A stretch of DNA of 64,000 nt. It comes from Nocardia sp. CC227C. Lineage in GTDB: Bacteria; Actinomycetota; Actinomycetes; Mycobacteriales; Mycobacteriaceae. Position numbers and translations under genes: made by a program. The stretch is from assembly GCF_030767025.1 (NCBI RefSeq), contig NZ_JASITE010000018.1, positions 62,001 through 126,000 on the forward strand, read 5' to 3'. Numbering within the stretch: the stretch's first letter is position 1; each line of letters opens with the position of its first letter. Positions 31,572-39,749 of the stretch are shown here, piece after piece. Under the pieces are notes generated by a model. The model saw only the letters and a program-made list of their open reading frames with translations, did not search any database and was not told the origin of the DNA.

Positions 31572-32834
31572 CAGATCCGTAGCCGCGGCCTCGAACTCAC
31601 GGACCGTCTCGTTCCTCACGGGGCGCACGCGCTTGGCCAGGGCCCGAAGGACACCTAGCGAGCGCGCCGACGGTGCCGTGCGTATGAGCCTCGCAGCTCG
31701 CAGCCCTGCCTGACCAGCAGCGTCGAACTCCCCGGCATCGACGTACGCGGAGGCGAGCCTCGCCGTACAGAGTCCCTGATCACGGCGCTGTGAGTCCGGC
31801 CAGTCATTGAGTCCCATCGCGTAGGTCTCGATCGCACGCACGGGCTGACCGAGGCGTACCCAGCTGTGCGCGGCCTCCATCTCGATGTACGACGGTGTGC
31901 AGTACAACGCGAGTGGGCTGGGATCAACCACGGTGATGACCTGCTCCATGGCCTTGTCCAGCGCTTCCCTGCACTCGTCCACCTCGCGGGTCATCGCGTA
32001 GGCGTTAGCCCGCTGACGCAGTGCAACCGCCCGCAACTCGGGCGTGATCTCGTCCCAATTTCGCAGGGCGGCGTTTGCCAGTCCAAGTCCCTGGGCGGCA
32101 TTGCCGCAGTCGGTGGCGATGTTGCTCTTGCGCTGGAGCACGTAGGACCTGAGATGCGCGTCTCCCAGCTCTTCGGCGTAGTCCATCGCCCGGTTCGTCC
32201 AGTACTGCGCGCATTTGAGGTCGCCAGAGTCCTGATAGAGCCATCCAGCAAACTCACAGAATCGCGTGCTGACTTCGAGCAGCGCGGGGCGCATGGCGCC
32301 TCGGGCTTTGCCGCAGAGGTCTTCGACCAGCTGTAGCTCACCCTGGAGAGTGCCGATGATGTACCGCGGGCCGGTTAGCGCATCCATCCGAGCATGGGCG
32401 TCAAGGACTGCCTTGAGGTGCTCCACAAACGCGGAATCGACGGTGTCGAACGGCAAGGCCAGTAGATCGGAGCGAAGCGTCGGCGCCTTCACCTCCGGGG
32501 CAAGGTCCAGCTTCGGTTCCTCCGGGTAGCCGATGTCCGCGGCCGTGAGCGCCTGGCCTGTCATGACGCTGAGAACGCCCACCATCACGTCGATACTTCG
32601 CTGTTTGGGGCGGTTCGTCCCGGCGATGTACCGAGTGATGTTCGTGTGCTTCGGACGTACCGGCTGGCCGCCATCCTGCTCGCTGTATTGCTGCATCCGG
32701 GCAGCCAAGCTCTTGGCACTGATCCCTCGCTCTGCCATCAGGGTCGCAAGACGCAGATTCTTCTGCCCCACCGCCGACGACCCCAGCCCACCGACCGGGT
32801 CCACTCCCCCGAGGCGAAATCCGTTGTCCTGCAT
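31560..32834 (-). CDS. XRE-type HTH regulator with TPR-like helical repeats
   Basis: 424 residues from ATG 32834 (AAAGGGG about 9 nt upstream). The N-terminal helix-turn-helix (LRLATLMAERGISAKSLAAR, with THTN-type contact region KHTNITRYIAGTNRPKQRSI) is followed by about 300 residues of helical repeats (GDLKCAQYWTNRAMDYAEEL, GDAHLRSYVLQRKSNIATD, AAHSWVRLGQPVRAIETY). The layout matches large Streptomyces-type HTH/TPR regulators that sense peptides or control development. It could repress the transfer operon or its creatininase partner. It is next to attR. Confidence 0.75.
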   Translation of the reverse strand: MQDNGFRLGGVDPVGGLGSSAVGQKNLRLATLMAERGISAKSLAARMQQYSEQDGGQPVRPKHTNITRYIAGTNRPKQRSIDVMVGVLSVMTGQALTAADIGYPEEPKLDLAPEVKAPTLRSDLLALPFDTVDSAFVEHLKAVLDAHARMDALTGPRYIIGTLQGELQLVEDLCGKARGAMRPALLEVSTRFCEFAGWLYQDSGDLKCAQYWTNRAMDYAEELGDAHLRSYVLQRKSNIATDCGNAAQGLGLANAALRNWDEITPELRAVALRQRANAYAMTREVDECREALDKAMEQVITVVDPSPLALYCTPSYIEMEAAHSWVRLGQPVRAIETYAMGLNDWPDSQRRDQGLCTARLASAYVDAGEFDAAGQAGLRAARLIRTAPSARSLGVLRALAKRVRPVRNETVREFEAAATDLLGR

Positions 32835-32901
32835 TGGAATTATCCCCTTTGACCTGCGTTTCCGCATGTTTCCGTAATCGTATCGCAGAACACCGACGTA
32901 C

Positions 32902-32943
32902 GTGGGGCAGATGACCGATGTTCATGGGGCAAAAATGGGGCAG
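32902..32943 (+). promoter_or_regulatory. Candidate integrase arm sites, right end
   Basis: TGGGGCA at 32903, 32925 and 32936: 22- and 11-bp spacing, same heptamer and phasing as at the left end. About 130-170 bp from attR. Confidence 0.6.
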
Positions 32944-33072
32944 AGGTGTTTACACGTACTCACCACAGTTACACTCACAAGGCACGTAGTTCCGACCAGG
33001 AAATGCGCGATAACCAGCATCAATGAGGGAAGAACTTGCAGCTGAGCACACATCGTGGTATGCGCGGATCTA

Positions 33073-33119
33073 ACGGACTTTTAATCCGCAGGTCCCAGGT
33101 TCGAGCCCTGGTGGGGGCA
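33073..33119 (+). pseudogene. Split chromosomal tRNA-Lys(TTT), 3' half with attR core
   Basis: The first 17 bases (33073-33089) are the attR core ACGGACTTTTAATCCGC; then variable loop AGGTC, T-arm CCAGG-TTCGAGC-CCTGG, acceptor 3' strand TGGGGGC and discriminator A at 33119. These are the parts missing from 14136-14178. Upstream element sequence provides no D-arm or matching acceptor strand, so this half is not a tRNA on its own. Confidence 0.9.
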
Positions 33120-33124
33120 CTCGC

Positions 33125-33165
33125 GTGGCGGCGGACGCGGAACCGACCTTCCGGTCCGCCGCCAC
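33125..33165 (+). terminator. Hairpin behind the host tRNA-Lys
   Basis: 12-bp perfect stem (33125-33136 with 33154-33165). It is the original terminator of the tRNA-Lys gene, now separated from its promoter by the element. Confidence 0.6.
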
Positions 33166-33254
33166 ACCCGCGAATTCATGGCAACATCCCCTGTTTTCCC
33201 CTAGGGTTAGCCCGATAGGCCTTTTCCCGGGAACCCCAAAAACAGGCGGAACTC

Positions 33255-33854
33255 ATGACTTCCTTCGATGACCTGCTCTCCCAAGTCCCCGTCTCGCAGA
33301 TCGCCGGGAAGCTCGGCGTCGACGAGGCGACCGCGAACACCGCCATCCAGGCCGCCATCCCCGTCCTACTGGGCGGCTTGCAGGCAAAGGCCAGCAACCC
33401 CGAGGCCGCGTCTGCGATCGAAGGGGAGATCGCCAACCAGCGCAGCGACCTACTCGACGGCGGCGTCGATATCGACCAGGTCGATGTGGCGGGCGGCGAC
33501 AAGATCGTCGAACAGACCTTCGGCACCGAGAAGAACACCGTCATGAGCGCCCTCGGCGATGTCGGCGGCGCGGGCGGCCAGGATCTGATGGCCAAGCTGA
33601 TGCCCATGCTCGCCCCCATCGTCCTCGCGTACCTTGGGAAGAAGGTGCTCGGTGGTGCGGGTGGCGGCGCGGCCACCCAGGCCGGCGGCGGCGGGCTCGG
33701 CGACATCCTCGGCAGCCTGCTCGGCGGGGCCACCGGCGGCGGCTCGGGCGGCAACGCGGGCGGACTCGGCGGATCGCTGGGCGAAGCACTCGGCAAGAAC
33801 GCGGGCAATGTGCTCGGCAACGTTCTGGGTGGTCTGCTCGGCGGCAAGAAGTGA
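33255..33854 (+). CDS. DUF937 family protein
   Basis: 199 residues, ATG 33255 with GGCGGA upstream. Residues 1-120 follow the DUF937 pattern: FDDLLSQVPVSQIAGKLGVD, NTAIQAAIPVLLGGLQAKA, KNTVMSALGDVGG, LMPMLAPIVLAYLGKK. The C-terminal third is a Gly-rich low-complexity tail with repeated GGLLGG/GGSLGEALGK units. The function of DUF937 proteins is unknown. No signal peptide. First host gene to the right of the element. Confidence 0.8.
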   Translation: MTSFDDLLSQVPVSQIAGKLGVDEATANTAIQAAIPVLLGGLQAKASNPEAASAIEGEIANQRSDLLDGGVDIDQVDVAGGDKIVEQTFGTEKNTVMSALGDVGGAGGQDLMAKLMPMLAPIVLAYLGKKVLGGAGGGAATQAGGGGLGDILGSLLGGATGGGSGGNAGGLGGSLGEALGKNAGNVLGNVLGGLLGGKK

Positions 33855-33910
33855 AAATCGCCGGACGCTAACGAAATACGGCTCACGGCGATGGAGAACA
33901 CGTCGCGGGC

Positions 33911-33926
33911 TGTCATCCATATGACA
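33911..33926. promoter_or_regulatory. Palindrome upstream of the desaturase gene
   Basis: TGTCAT-CCAT-ATGACA, perfect 6-bp arms, about 130 bp upstream of desA. Mycobacterial desA genes are controlled by a TetR-type repressor (MadR) at palindromes; whether this is an equivalent site is not known. Confidence 0.4.
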
Positions 33927-34057
33927 TCGATCACCGCCGCCGCAATGCTGGTCGTATGCGTTTCGCATCACACCTACGGTGCCGTAAGGTATGGGACCGC
34001 GGCGGCATGGCCTGCGAGGGAACCACTGGAAGTTCGCACGACACGAAGGGCGTATAC

Positions 34058-35029
34058 ATGGCAAGGGATCTGACTCAACTCGAGTTGCTGATGGAGTTGG
34101 AGCCGGTTGCCGAGGAGAACGTCAACCGCCACCTCTCCCTGGCCAAGGACTGGCATCCGCACGACTACGTGCCGTGGGACGAGGGCCGCAACTTCGCCGC
34201 CATGGGCGGCGAGGACTGGGACCCGTCACAGTCGAAGCTGAACGAGGTCGCCAAGGCGGCGATGATCACCAACCTCCTCACCGAGGACAACCTGCCCTCC
34301 TATCACCGCGAGATCGCCGAGAACTTCTCCCAGGACGGCGCCTGGGGCACCTGGGTCGGTCGCTGGACCGCCGAGGAGAACCGGCACGGCATCGTCATGC
34401 GTGACTACCTGGTCGTCACCCGCGGCGTGGATCCGGTGGCGCTCGAGGAAGCGCGCATGATCCACATGACCAACGGCTTCGCCTCCCCCACCGAGGAGGA
34501 CGCCGGATTCCTGCATTCGGTCGCGTACGTGACCTTCCAGGAGCTGGCCACCCGCGTCTCCCACCGCAACACCGGCAAGGTGTGCGACGACCCGATCGCC
34601 GACCGGATGCTGCAGCGCATCGCGGCCGACGAGAACCTGCACATGATCTTCTACCGGAACATGTGCGGCGCGGCGCTGGATCTGTCGCCCGATCAGGCGC
34701 TCGACGCCATCACCCTGATTCTGGAGAACTTCCAGATGCCGGGCGCGGGCATGCCCAACTTCCGGCGCAACGGCGTGCTGATGGCCAAGCACGGCATCTA
34801 CGACCTGCGCCAGCACCTCGAAGAGGTGGTCAACCCGGTGCTCAAGAAGTGGAAGATCTTCGAGCGCACCGACTTCACCGCGCGCGGCGAGCAGACCCGC
34901 GAACGGCTGGGCCTGTTCCTGGAGAAGCTGTCCAAGGACGTGGACAAGTTCGAGGAGCAGCGTGACCGCATGCTGGCCCGTGAGGCCGCCAAGCGCGAGA
35001 AGGCGCTGGCGGGCGCGGGGATCAGCTGA
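34058..35029 (+). CDS. desA: Stearoyl/acyl-ACP desaturase (DesA-type)
   Basis: 323 residues from ATG 34058. A soluble diiron acyl-ACP desaturase: both helix-bundle iron motifs are present, EENRHG (ExxH, ~residue 107) and DENLHMIFYR (ExxH, ~190), plus LPSYHREIAENF. It introduces a double bond into acyl-ACP; in mycobacteria DesA1/DesA2 feed mycolic acid synthesis. A terminator hairpin follows at 35048. The neighbour dus gene and LCP gene keep the same order as in M. tuberculosis (desA1-Rv0823c-Rv0822c), which supports DesA1 orthology. Confidence 0.9.
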   Translation: MARDLTQLELLMELEPVAEENVNRHLSLAKDWHPHDYVPWDEGRNFAAMGGEDWDPSQSKLNEVAKAAMITNLLTEDNLPSYHREIAENFSQDGAWGTWVGRWTAEENRHGIVMRDYLVVTRGVDPVALEEARMIHMTNGFASPTEEDAGFLHSVAYVTFQELATRVSHRNTGKVCDDPIADRMLQRIAADENLHMIFYRNMCGAALDLSPDQALDAITLILENFQMPGAGMPNFRRNGVLMAKHGIYDLRQHLEEVVNPVLKKWKIFERTDFTARGEQTRERLGLFLEKLSKDVDKFEEQRDRMLAREAAKREKALAGAGIS

Positions 35030-35047
35030 TCCGCTCACCCACTCATC

Positions 35048-35078
35048 GGCCCGGCCGCACAGCACGTGCGGCCGGGCC
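35048..35078 (+). terminator. Terminator hairpin after desA
   Basis: 13-bp perfect stem (35048-35060 with 35066-35078), 5-nt loop, 19 bp past the stop. Confidence 0.75.
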
Positions 35079-35222
35079 GTACCCGTGTTGCGCCCGGACG
35101 GTGGAGCCGCCGCACACCGCACCCGGCGGCCGTGGCCCGGCGGGCGGCGAAACGATCACGGCCGAGCCGGTCGGCGGGTGTGTGGCCGAGGCCACCCCGC
35201 GACTGATGCGACAATCGATCTC

Positions 35223-36374
35223 GTGACGACGTCCCTGGAAACCGCTGCGAGCAGTCTGCGGATCGGCCCATACCCGGTCGACCCGCCCGTCGTGCTCGCC
35301 CCGATGGCCGGAATCACCAACGTCGCCTTCCGCACCCTGTGCCGGGAATTCGGCAGCGCCACCTCCATCTACGTCTGCGAGATGATCACCGCCCGCGCCG
35401 TGGTGGAGCGCAATGAGAAGACGCTGCACATGATGTCGTTCGGGCCCGACGAGAGCCCGCGCTCCATGCAGCTCTACGGCGTCGACCCGAAAACCCTCGG
35501 CGAGGCCGTGCGCATCGTCGTCGGCGAGGGCTGGGCCGACCACATCGACCTCAACCTCGGCTGCCCGGTGCCCAAGGTGACCCGGCTCGGCGGCGGCGCG
35601 GCATTGCCCTACAAGCGGGAGCTGTTCCGGGCCATCGTGCGGGAGATGGTGGCGGCGGCCGCACCGGCCGGGGTGCCGATCTCGGTGAAATTCCGCATCG
35701 GCATCGACGACGACCACATCACCTATCTCGACACCGGGCGCATCGCCGAGGCCGAGGGCGCGGCGGCGGTCGCGCTGCACGCGCGCACCGCGGCGCAGCG
35801 CTACTCCGGGGAGGCCGACTGGACCGCCATCGCGCGGCTCAAGGAGGCCGTCACCACCATCCCGGTACTCGGCAACGGCGATATCTTCAGCGCCGACGAC
35901 GCGGTGACCATGATGGCGCAGACCGGATGCGACGGTGTCGTCGTCGGGCGCGGCTGCCTCGGACGCCCCTGGCTGTTCGCCGAACTCGAGGCCGCGCTGC
36001 GGGGCGAACCCGTCCCGACGCCACCGAATCTCGGCAAGGTCGGCGAGATCCTGTACCGGCACGCATCCCTGCTCGCCGATCACGACGGCGAGGACAAGGG
36101 CATGCGCGATCTGCGCAAGCACATGGCCTGGTACCTCATGGGCTTCCCGGTCGGCTCCGAACTGCGGCGCGCGTTCGCCACCGTCGGCAGCCTCGCCGAA
36201 CTCTCCGACCTCATCGGACAGCTCGATCCCACCGCGCCGTTCCCCAAGGACGCGGAGGGTCCGCGCGGCAGACAGGGCTCACCGGGCAAGGTGGCGCTGC
36301 CGCACGGCTGGCTCGACGATCCCGACGACTGCGCGGTCCCGACCGCGGCGGATGTCATGCACAGCGGCGGCTGA
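35223..36374 (+). CDS. dusB: tRNA-dihydrouridine synthase (DusB-like)
   Basis: 383 residues from GTG 35223, probably leaderless or with a very short leader (no RBS; AT-rich GACAATC upstream). An FMN TIM-barrel enzyme that reduces uridine to dihydrouridine in tRNA D-loops. Motifs: PVVLAPMAGITNVAFRTLCR, QLYGVDPKTL, DLNLGCPVPKVTRLGGGAAL with the catalytic cysteine, VSVKFRIGIDD-type KFRIG, ALHARTAAQRYSGEADW, VLGNGDIFSADDA, GCDGVVVGRGCLGRPW. C-terminal helical domain intact. Confidence 0.92.
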   Translation: MTTSLETAASSLRIGPYPVDPPVVLAPMAGITNVAFRTLCREFGSATSIYVCEMITARAVVERNEKTLHMMSFGPDESPRSMQLYGVDPKTLGEAVRIVVGEGWADHIDLNLGCPVPKVTRLGGGAALPYKRELFRAIVREMVAAAAPAGVPISVKFRIGIDDDHITYLDTGRIAEAEGAAAVALHARTAAQRYSGEADWTAIARLKEAVTTIPVLGNGDIFSADDAVTMMAQTGCDGVVVGRGCLGRPWLFAELEAALRGEPVPTPPNLGKVGEILYRHASLLADHDGEDKGMRDLRKHMAWYLMGFPVGSELRRAFATVGSLAELSDLIGQLDPTAPFPKDAEGPRGRQGSPGKVALPHGWLDDPDDCAVPTAADVMHSGG

Positions 36375-36483
36375 TACGGGCTCCGGCGGCGGTTGAGACC
36401 GCGCGGTTCTCGAGTTCGACTGGTCCGTTGTGGCGGAATCGTTATCATGGCCTCTGCATCGAAGAGCAAAGTGAGGTTCGTTG

Positions 36484-38919
36484 GTGGGTGACGATCGGTA
36501 CGGGCGTACGCCACGGCCCGGAGGTCGCGCCCCGTGGGAGCGCTACCCCGCGGACGAGGCGGAGCAGCCGCGCGGCCGCCGGAATCGGCACGCCGACGAC
36601 GCCACCAACGGCTCCGCGCCCATCTCGGTGCAGGACCTCGTCGAGAAGGTCGACAGCGAGCGCAAGGGCCGGCGCCGACGCCGCGCCGAGCCCGATGCAC
36701 CGGAGATCGGCGCGTGGGACGCCGAGTCCGCCAACGGATCTCGCGGCACGCACGCGGCCGAGCCCAACGGCGTCCGGCGCGCGGCCGACCAGACCGGGAC
36801 CCGCCGCGCCGTCCCGCCCGATATGGGCCGCGGCGCGGATTCCGCCCCGACCCGACGGCCCGCTCCCGGGGAGTCCGGCGCGATACGCCGTCCGGCCCCG
36901 GTGGATTCGGCCCCGACCCGACGTCCCGCGCCCGTGGACTCCACGCCGGTCCGCCGCCCGGGCCCGGCCGACTCGGGCGTCATCCGCCGCCCCGCCCCGG
37001 GCGAATCCGGCGCGATCGGCCGCCAGGGTCCCGCGGACTCGGGCGCTGTACGCCGCCCGCCCCCGGGCGAATCCGGAGCCATCGCCCGCCAAGCCGCCGC
37101 GGACTCCGGCGTCATCCGCCGCCCGCCTCCCGGCGAATCCGGCGCCATCGGCCGCCAGGCCCCCGCGGACTCCGCCCCCGTGCGGCGCGCGCCGTGGGGT
37201 AAGGGCAAGGGGGCCGCGAATGCCGGTGCGGCGGGGCCGGTTCGGGCCGCCGCCGTCGATCCGGTCACCGAGGAACTGCCGCCCGTGACGGGTCCGGCAC
37301 TGGAGCCGGAGGAGCCGCGGCCCATCCGGGGCGTCACCTCACCGGCCGACTACCCCACCACCGCACTGCCCACATCGGTCGGCTCCAAGCCGCTGTCCCG
37401 CCTGGCCGGGAACCGCCAACGCCGCAGCAAGCGACTGCGGCTGGCCGGACGCAGCACCGCCGCCGTCGTCGCGGTCATCGCGCTGCTCGTCACCGGTGGC
37501 GGCTGGAGCTATCTGAAGGCCAAGGACAATGGCTTCAATCAGGTTTCGGCGCTGGACGAGAACTCCGCCGACATCATCGACGCCAATGCGCAGTACGGCG
37601 ACGAGACCTTCCTCATCGTCGGCACCGATACCCGTGCGGGCGTGAACTCCGACCTGGGTGCGGGCACCACCGAGGACGCCGAGGGCGCGCGCGCCGACAC
37701 CGTCATGCTGGTCAACATTCCGGCCAAGCGGGATCGCGTTGTGGCCGTGTCCTTCCCGCGCGACCTCGATGTCACTCGGCCGGTGTGCGAGGGCTGGGAC
37801 AACGAGACTGCCGAGTACAGCTCGGAGACCTTCTCCTCGGCTATCGGCGACAAACTCAACGCGACGTACGCGCTGGGCGGGCCCAAATGCCTGACCAAGG
37901 TCATCCAGAAGATGACCGGCCTCAAGATCAACCACTTCGTCGGCATCGACTTCGCGGGCTTCGAAGCCATGGTCGACACCATCGGCGGCGTCGAGGTGTG
38001 CACCGCCGAGCCGCTGGTCGACGACATGCTCGGCACCATCCTCGCCGAGCCCGGAAAACAGATCGTCAACGGCGCGACCGCGCTCGACTACGTACGCGCC
38101 CGGCACGTGTACGGCGAGCAGCGCAGCGACTACGACCGCATCAACCGTCAGCAGCGCTTCCTGGCCTCGCTGCTGCGGGGCGCGTTGTCCGGCAAGGTGC
38201 TGTTCGATCTGGGCAAGCTCAACGGCTTCATCAACGGCTTCGCACAGCACTCGTTCATGGACAATGTGAACACCAAGGATCTGCTCACCCTGGGCCGGTC
38301 ACTACAGAAGGTGGATGCCGGGGCGATCACCTTTCTCACCATCCCGACGGCGGGTACCACGTCGTACGGCAACGAGATTCCACGCGAGTCGGATATCAAG
38401 GCCATCTTCCGGGCCATCATCGACGACCAGCCGCTGCCCGGGGAGAAGAAGCCCGAACCCGAGGAGACCTCCACCACGCAGGCCCCGCCGACCAAGCCGA
38501 CGCTGACGGCGGTCGACCCCAGCATGGTGTCGCTGCAGGTGTCCAACGGCTCCGGGCTGGCCGGCATCGCCTCGACCACGGCCACCAAACTCGCCAACCA
38601 GGGCTTCCAGATCTACAGCACCGGCAACTACGCCGAGGGCTCCTCGGCCACCACCAAGGTCCGCTACTCCGGCAGTGACCAAGAGGCCGCGGCCGCCACG
38701 GTGGCCAGCGCGATCCCGGGTGCGTCCCTGGAGTCCACCACCGGGCTCGGCAGCATCGTGGAGGTGGTGCTCGGCTCCGACTTCACCGGCACCGTGCGGT
38801 CGCCGACCACCTTCGGCGAAACGCTGCCGGATACGCCGATCTCCGCCGCCGAGGAGACGCCGATCACACTGCCGTCCGACCTGGAGCATGTGAACGCGGC
38901 CGACGACACCTGCAAGTAG
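36484..38919 (+). CDS. LytR-CpsA-Psr (LCP) family cell-wall polymer ligase with LytR_C domain
   Basis: 811 residues from GTG 36484 (GAGG about 8 nt upstream). Residues 1-310 are cytoplasmic and disordered, with about ten ~12-residue repeats of RRPAPGESGAI/RRPAPVDSAPT type; one membrane helix follows (AAVVAVIALLVTGGGW, ~325-340). The extracellular LCP domain (~370-590) shows IVGTDTRAGVNSD, ARADTVMLVNI, VSFPRDL, NHFVGIDFAGFE and the arginine-rich ARHVYGEQRSDYDRINRQQR that binds the polyprenyl pyrophosphate. A LytR_C domain (VSLQVSNGSGLAGIASTTAT, ~680-770) ends the protein. In mycolata such enzymes (Lcp1/CpsA) attach arabinogalactan to peptidoglycan. Confidence 0.9.
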   Translation: MGDDRYGRTPRPGGRAPWERYPADEAEQPRGRRNRHADDATNGSAPISVQDLVEKVDSERKGRRRRRAEPDAPEIGAWDAESANGSRGTHAAEPNGVRRAADQTGTRRAVPPDMGRGADSAPTRRPAPGESGAIRRPAPVDSAPTRRPAPVDSTPVRRPGPADSGVIRRPAPGESGAIGRQGPADSGAVRRPPPGESGAIARQAAADSGVIRRPPPGESGAIGRQAPADSAPVRRAPWGKGKGAANAGAAGPVRAAAVDPVTEELPPVTGPALEPEEPRPIRGVTSPADYPTTALPTSVGSKPLSRLAGNRQRRSKRLRLAGRSTAAVVAVIALLVTGGGWSYLKAKDNGFNQVSALDENSADIIDANAQYGDETFLIVGTDTRAGVNSDLGAGTTEDAEGARADTVMLVNIPAKRDRVVAVSFPRDLDVTRPVCEGWDNETAEYSSETFSSAIGDKLNATYALGGPKCLTKVIQKMTGLKINHFVGIDFAGFEAMVDTIGGVEVCTAEPLVDDMLGTILAEPGKQIVNGATALDYVRARHVYGEQRSDYDRINRQQRFLASLLRGALSGKVLFDLGKLNGFINGFAQHSFMDNVNTKDLLTLGRSLQKVDAGAITFLTIPTAGTTSYGNEIPRESDIKAIFRAIIDDQPLPGEKKPEPEETSTTQAPPTKPTLTAVDPSMVSLQVSNGSGLAGIASTTATKLANQGFQIYSTGNYAEGSSATTKVRYSGSDQEAAAATVASAIPGASLESTTGLGSIVEVVLGSDFTGTVRSPTTFGETLPDTPISAAEETPITLPSDLEHVNAADDTCK

Positions 38920-39020
38920 CGGCCGCACCGCCGGTGGTGACGGCCGACATGCCGGCCCGGCACCGATGATTCACCGACCGTTGGTGACTTGGTCAGCGAT
39001 GGCTACTAGTGTCTTGACTC

Positions 39021-39692
39021 ATGCGTGTCATCTACAACGAACAAATGGCCGAGCTCGCCGATCTGCTCGGCGGCATGGCCGGCCTCGCGGGCGACGCGAT
39101 GGAGCGGGCGACCAAGTCGCTGCTCGACGCCGACCTCGAAATGGCCGAGCAGGTGATCACCGAGTACGACCGGATCGCCGAGATGATCACGCTGGCCGAG
39201 GAGAAGGCGTTCGCACTGCTCGCCCTCCAGGCGCCGGTGGCCGGCGACCTCCGGCAGGTGGTGAGCGCCATCCAGATCGTCTCCGACGTGAACCGGATGG
39301 GCGTGCTCGCCCTGCACGTGGCCAAGATGACGCGCCGTCGCTTCCCGAACCACACGGTGCCGGAGGCGGTCAACTCCTACTTCGCGGAGATGGGACGCGT
39401 CGCCGTCAAGATGGGCGCGGCGGCCAAGGACGTCCTGGAGACCCGCGACCCCGAGCGCGCCGCCAAGCTCAATGACGACGACGAGGCGATGGACGATCTG
39501 CGCAAGCACCTGTTCACGCTCCTCATGGACCGCGACTGGGAGCACGGTGTGGCCGCCGCCGTCGACGTGGCGCTGCTGGGCCGCTACTACGAGCGCTTCG
39601 CCGACCATGCCGTGGAGATCGGCCGCCGCGTGGTGTTCCTGGTGACCGGTGTGCTGCCGCCCGACCCGGATCAGGAGAAGGAATCTCTCTGA
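39021..39692 (+). CDS. phoU: Phosphate signalling regulator PhoU
   Basis: 223 residues, ATG 39021, the standard length. Two three-helix PhoU repeats are visible, each with a metal-binding acidic helix (NRMGVLALHVAKM; GRYYERFADHAVEIGRRVVF, with the classical ERxxDHxxxI signature). It restrains phosphate-regulon signalling in contact with the Pst transporter, which is encoded 2 kb away on the other strand, as in M. tuberculosis (phoY2 near pst). It ends at a bidirectional terminator. Confidence 0.93.
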   Translation: MRVIYNEQMAELADLLGGMAGLAGDAMERATKSLLDADLEMAEQVITEYDRIAEMITLAEEKAFALLALQAPVAGDLRQVVSAIQIVSDVNRMGVLALHVAKMTRRRFPNHTVPEAVNSYFAEMGRVAVKMGAAAKDVLETRDPERAAKLNDDDEAMDDLRKHLFTLLMDRDWEHGVAAAVDVALLGRYYERFADHAVEIGRRVVFLVTGVLPPDPDQEKESL

Positions 39693-39713
39693 CCGTCCGA
39701 CAATGACGCGCGA

Positions 39714-39743
39714 TTCGGCCGCCCGGTACACCGGGCGGCCGAA
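39714..39743. terminator. Bidirectional terminator between phoU and the MFS gene
   Basis: 14-bp perfect inverted repeat (39714-39727 with 39730-39743), followed by AACTTTT on the plus strand. Confidence 0.85.
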
Positions 39744-39749
39744 AACTTT

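Larger units (their letters stand above)
14162..33089. mobile_element. 18.9-kb integrated conjugative-type element in tRNA-Lys(TTT)
   Basis: Bounded by the identical 17-mer ACGGACTTTTAATCCGC at 14162-14178 and 33073-33089. It encodes a tyrosine integrase next to the left end, an excisionase-like protein, an FtsK-type DNA-pumping ATPase, DUF2637 and other small membrane proteins, and a replication-relaxation-like protein, a set typical of actinomycete integrative and conjugative elements. It carries its own tRNA-Lys, a nucleotidyltransferase-like gene pair, a secreted protein, and a creatininase/regulator pair as cargo. No recognisable Rep initiator or relaxase is seen. Boundaries are seen directly; mobility is inferred. 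Confidence 0.92.
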
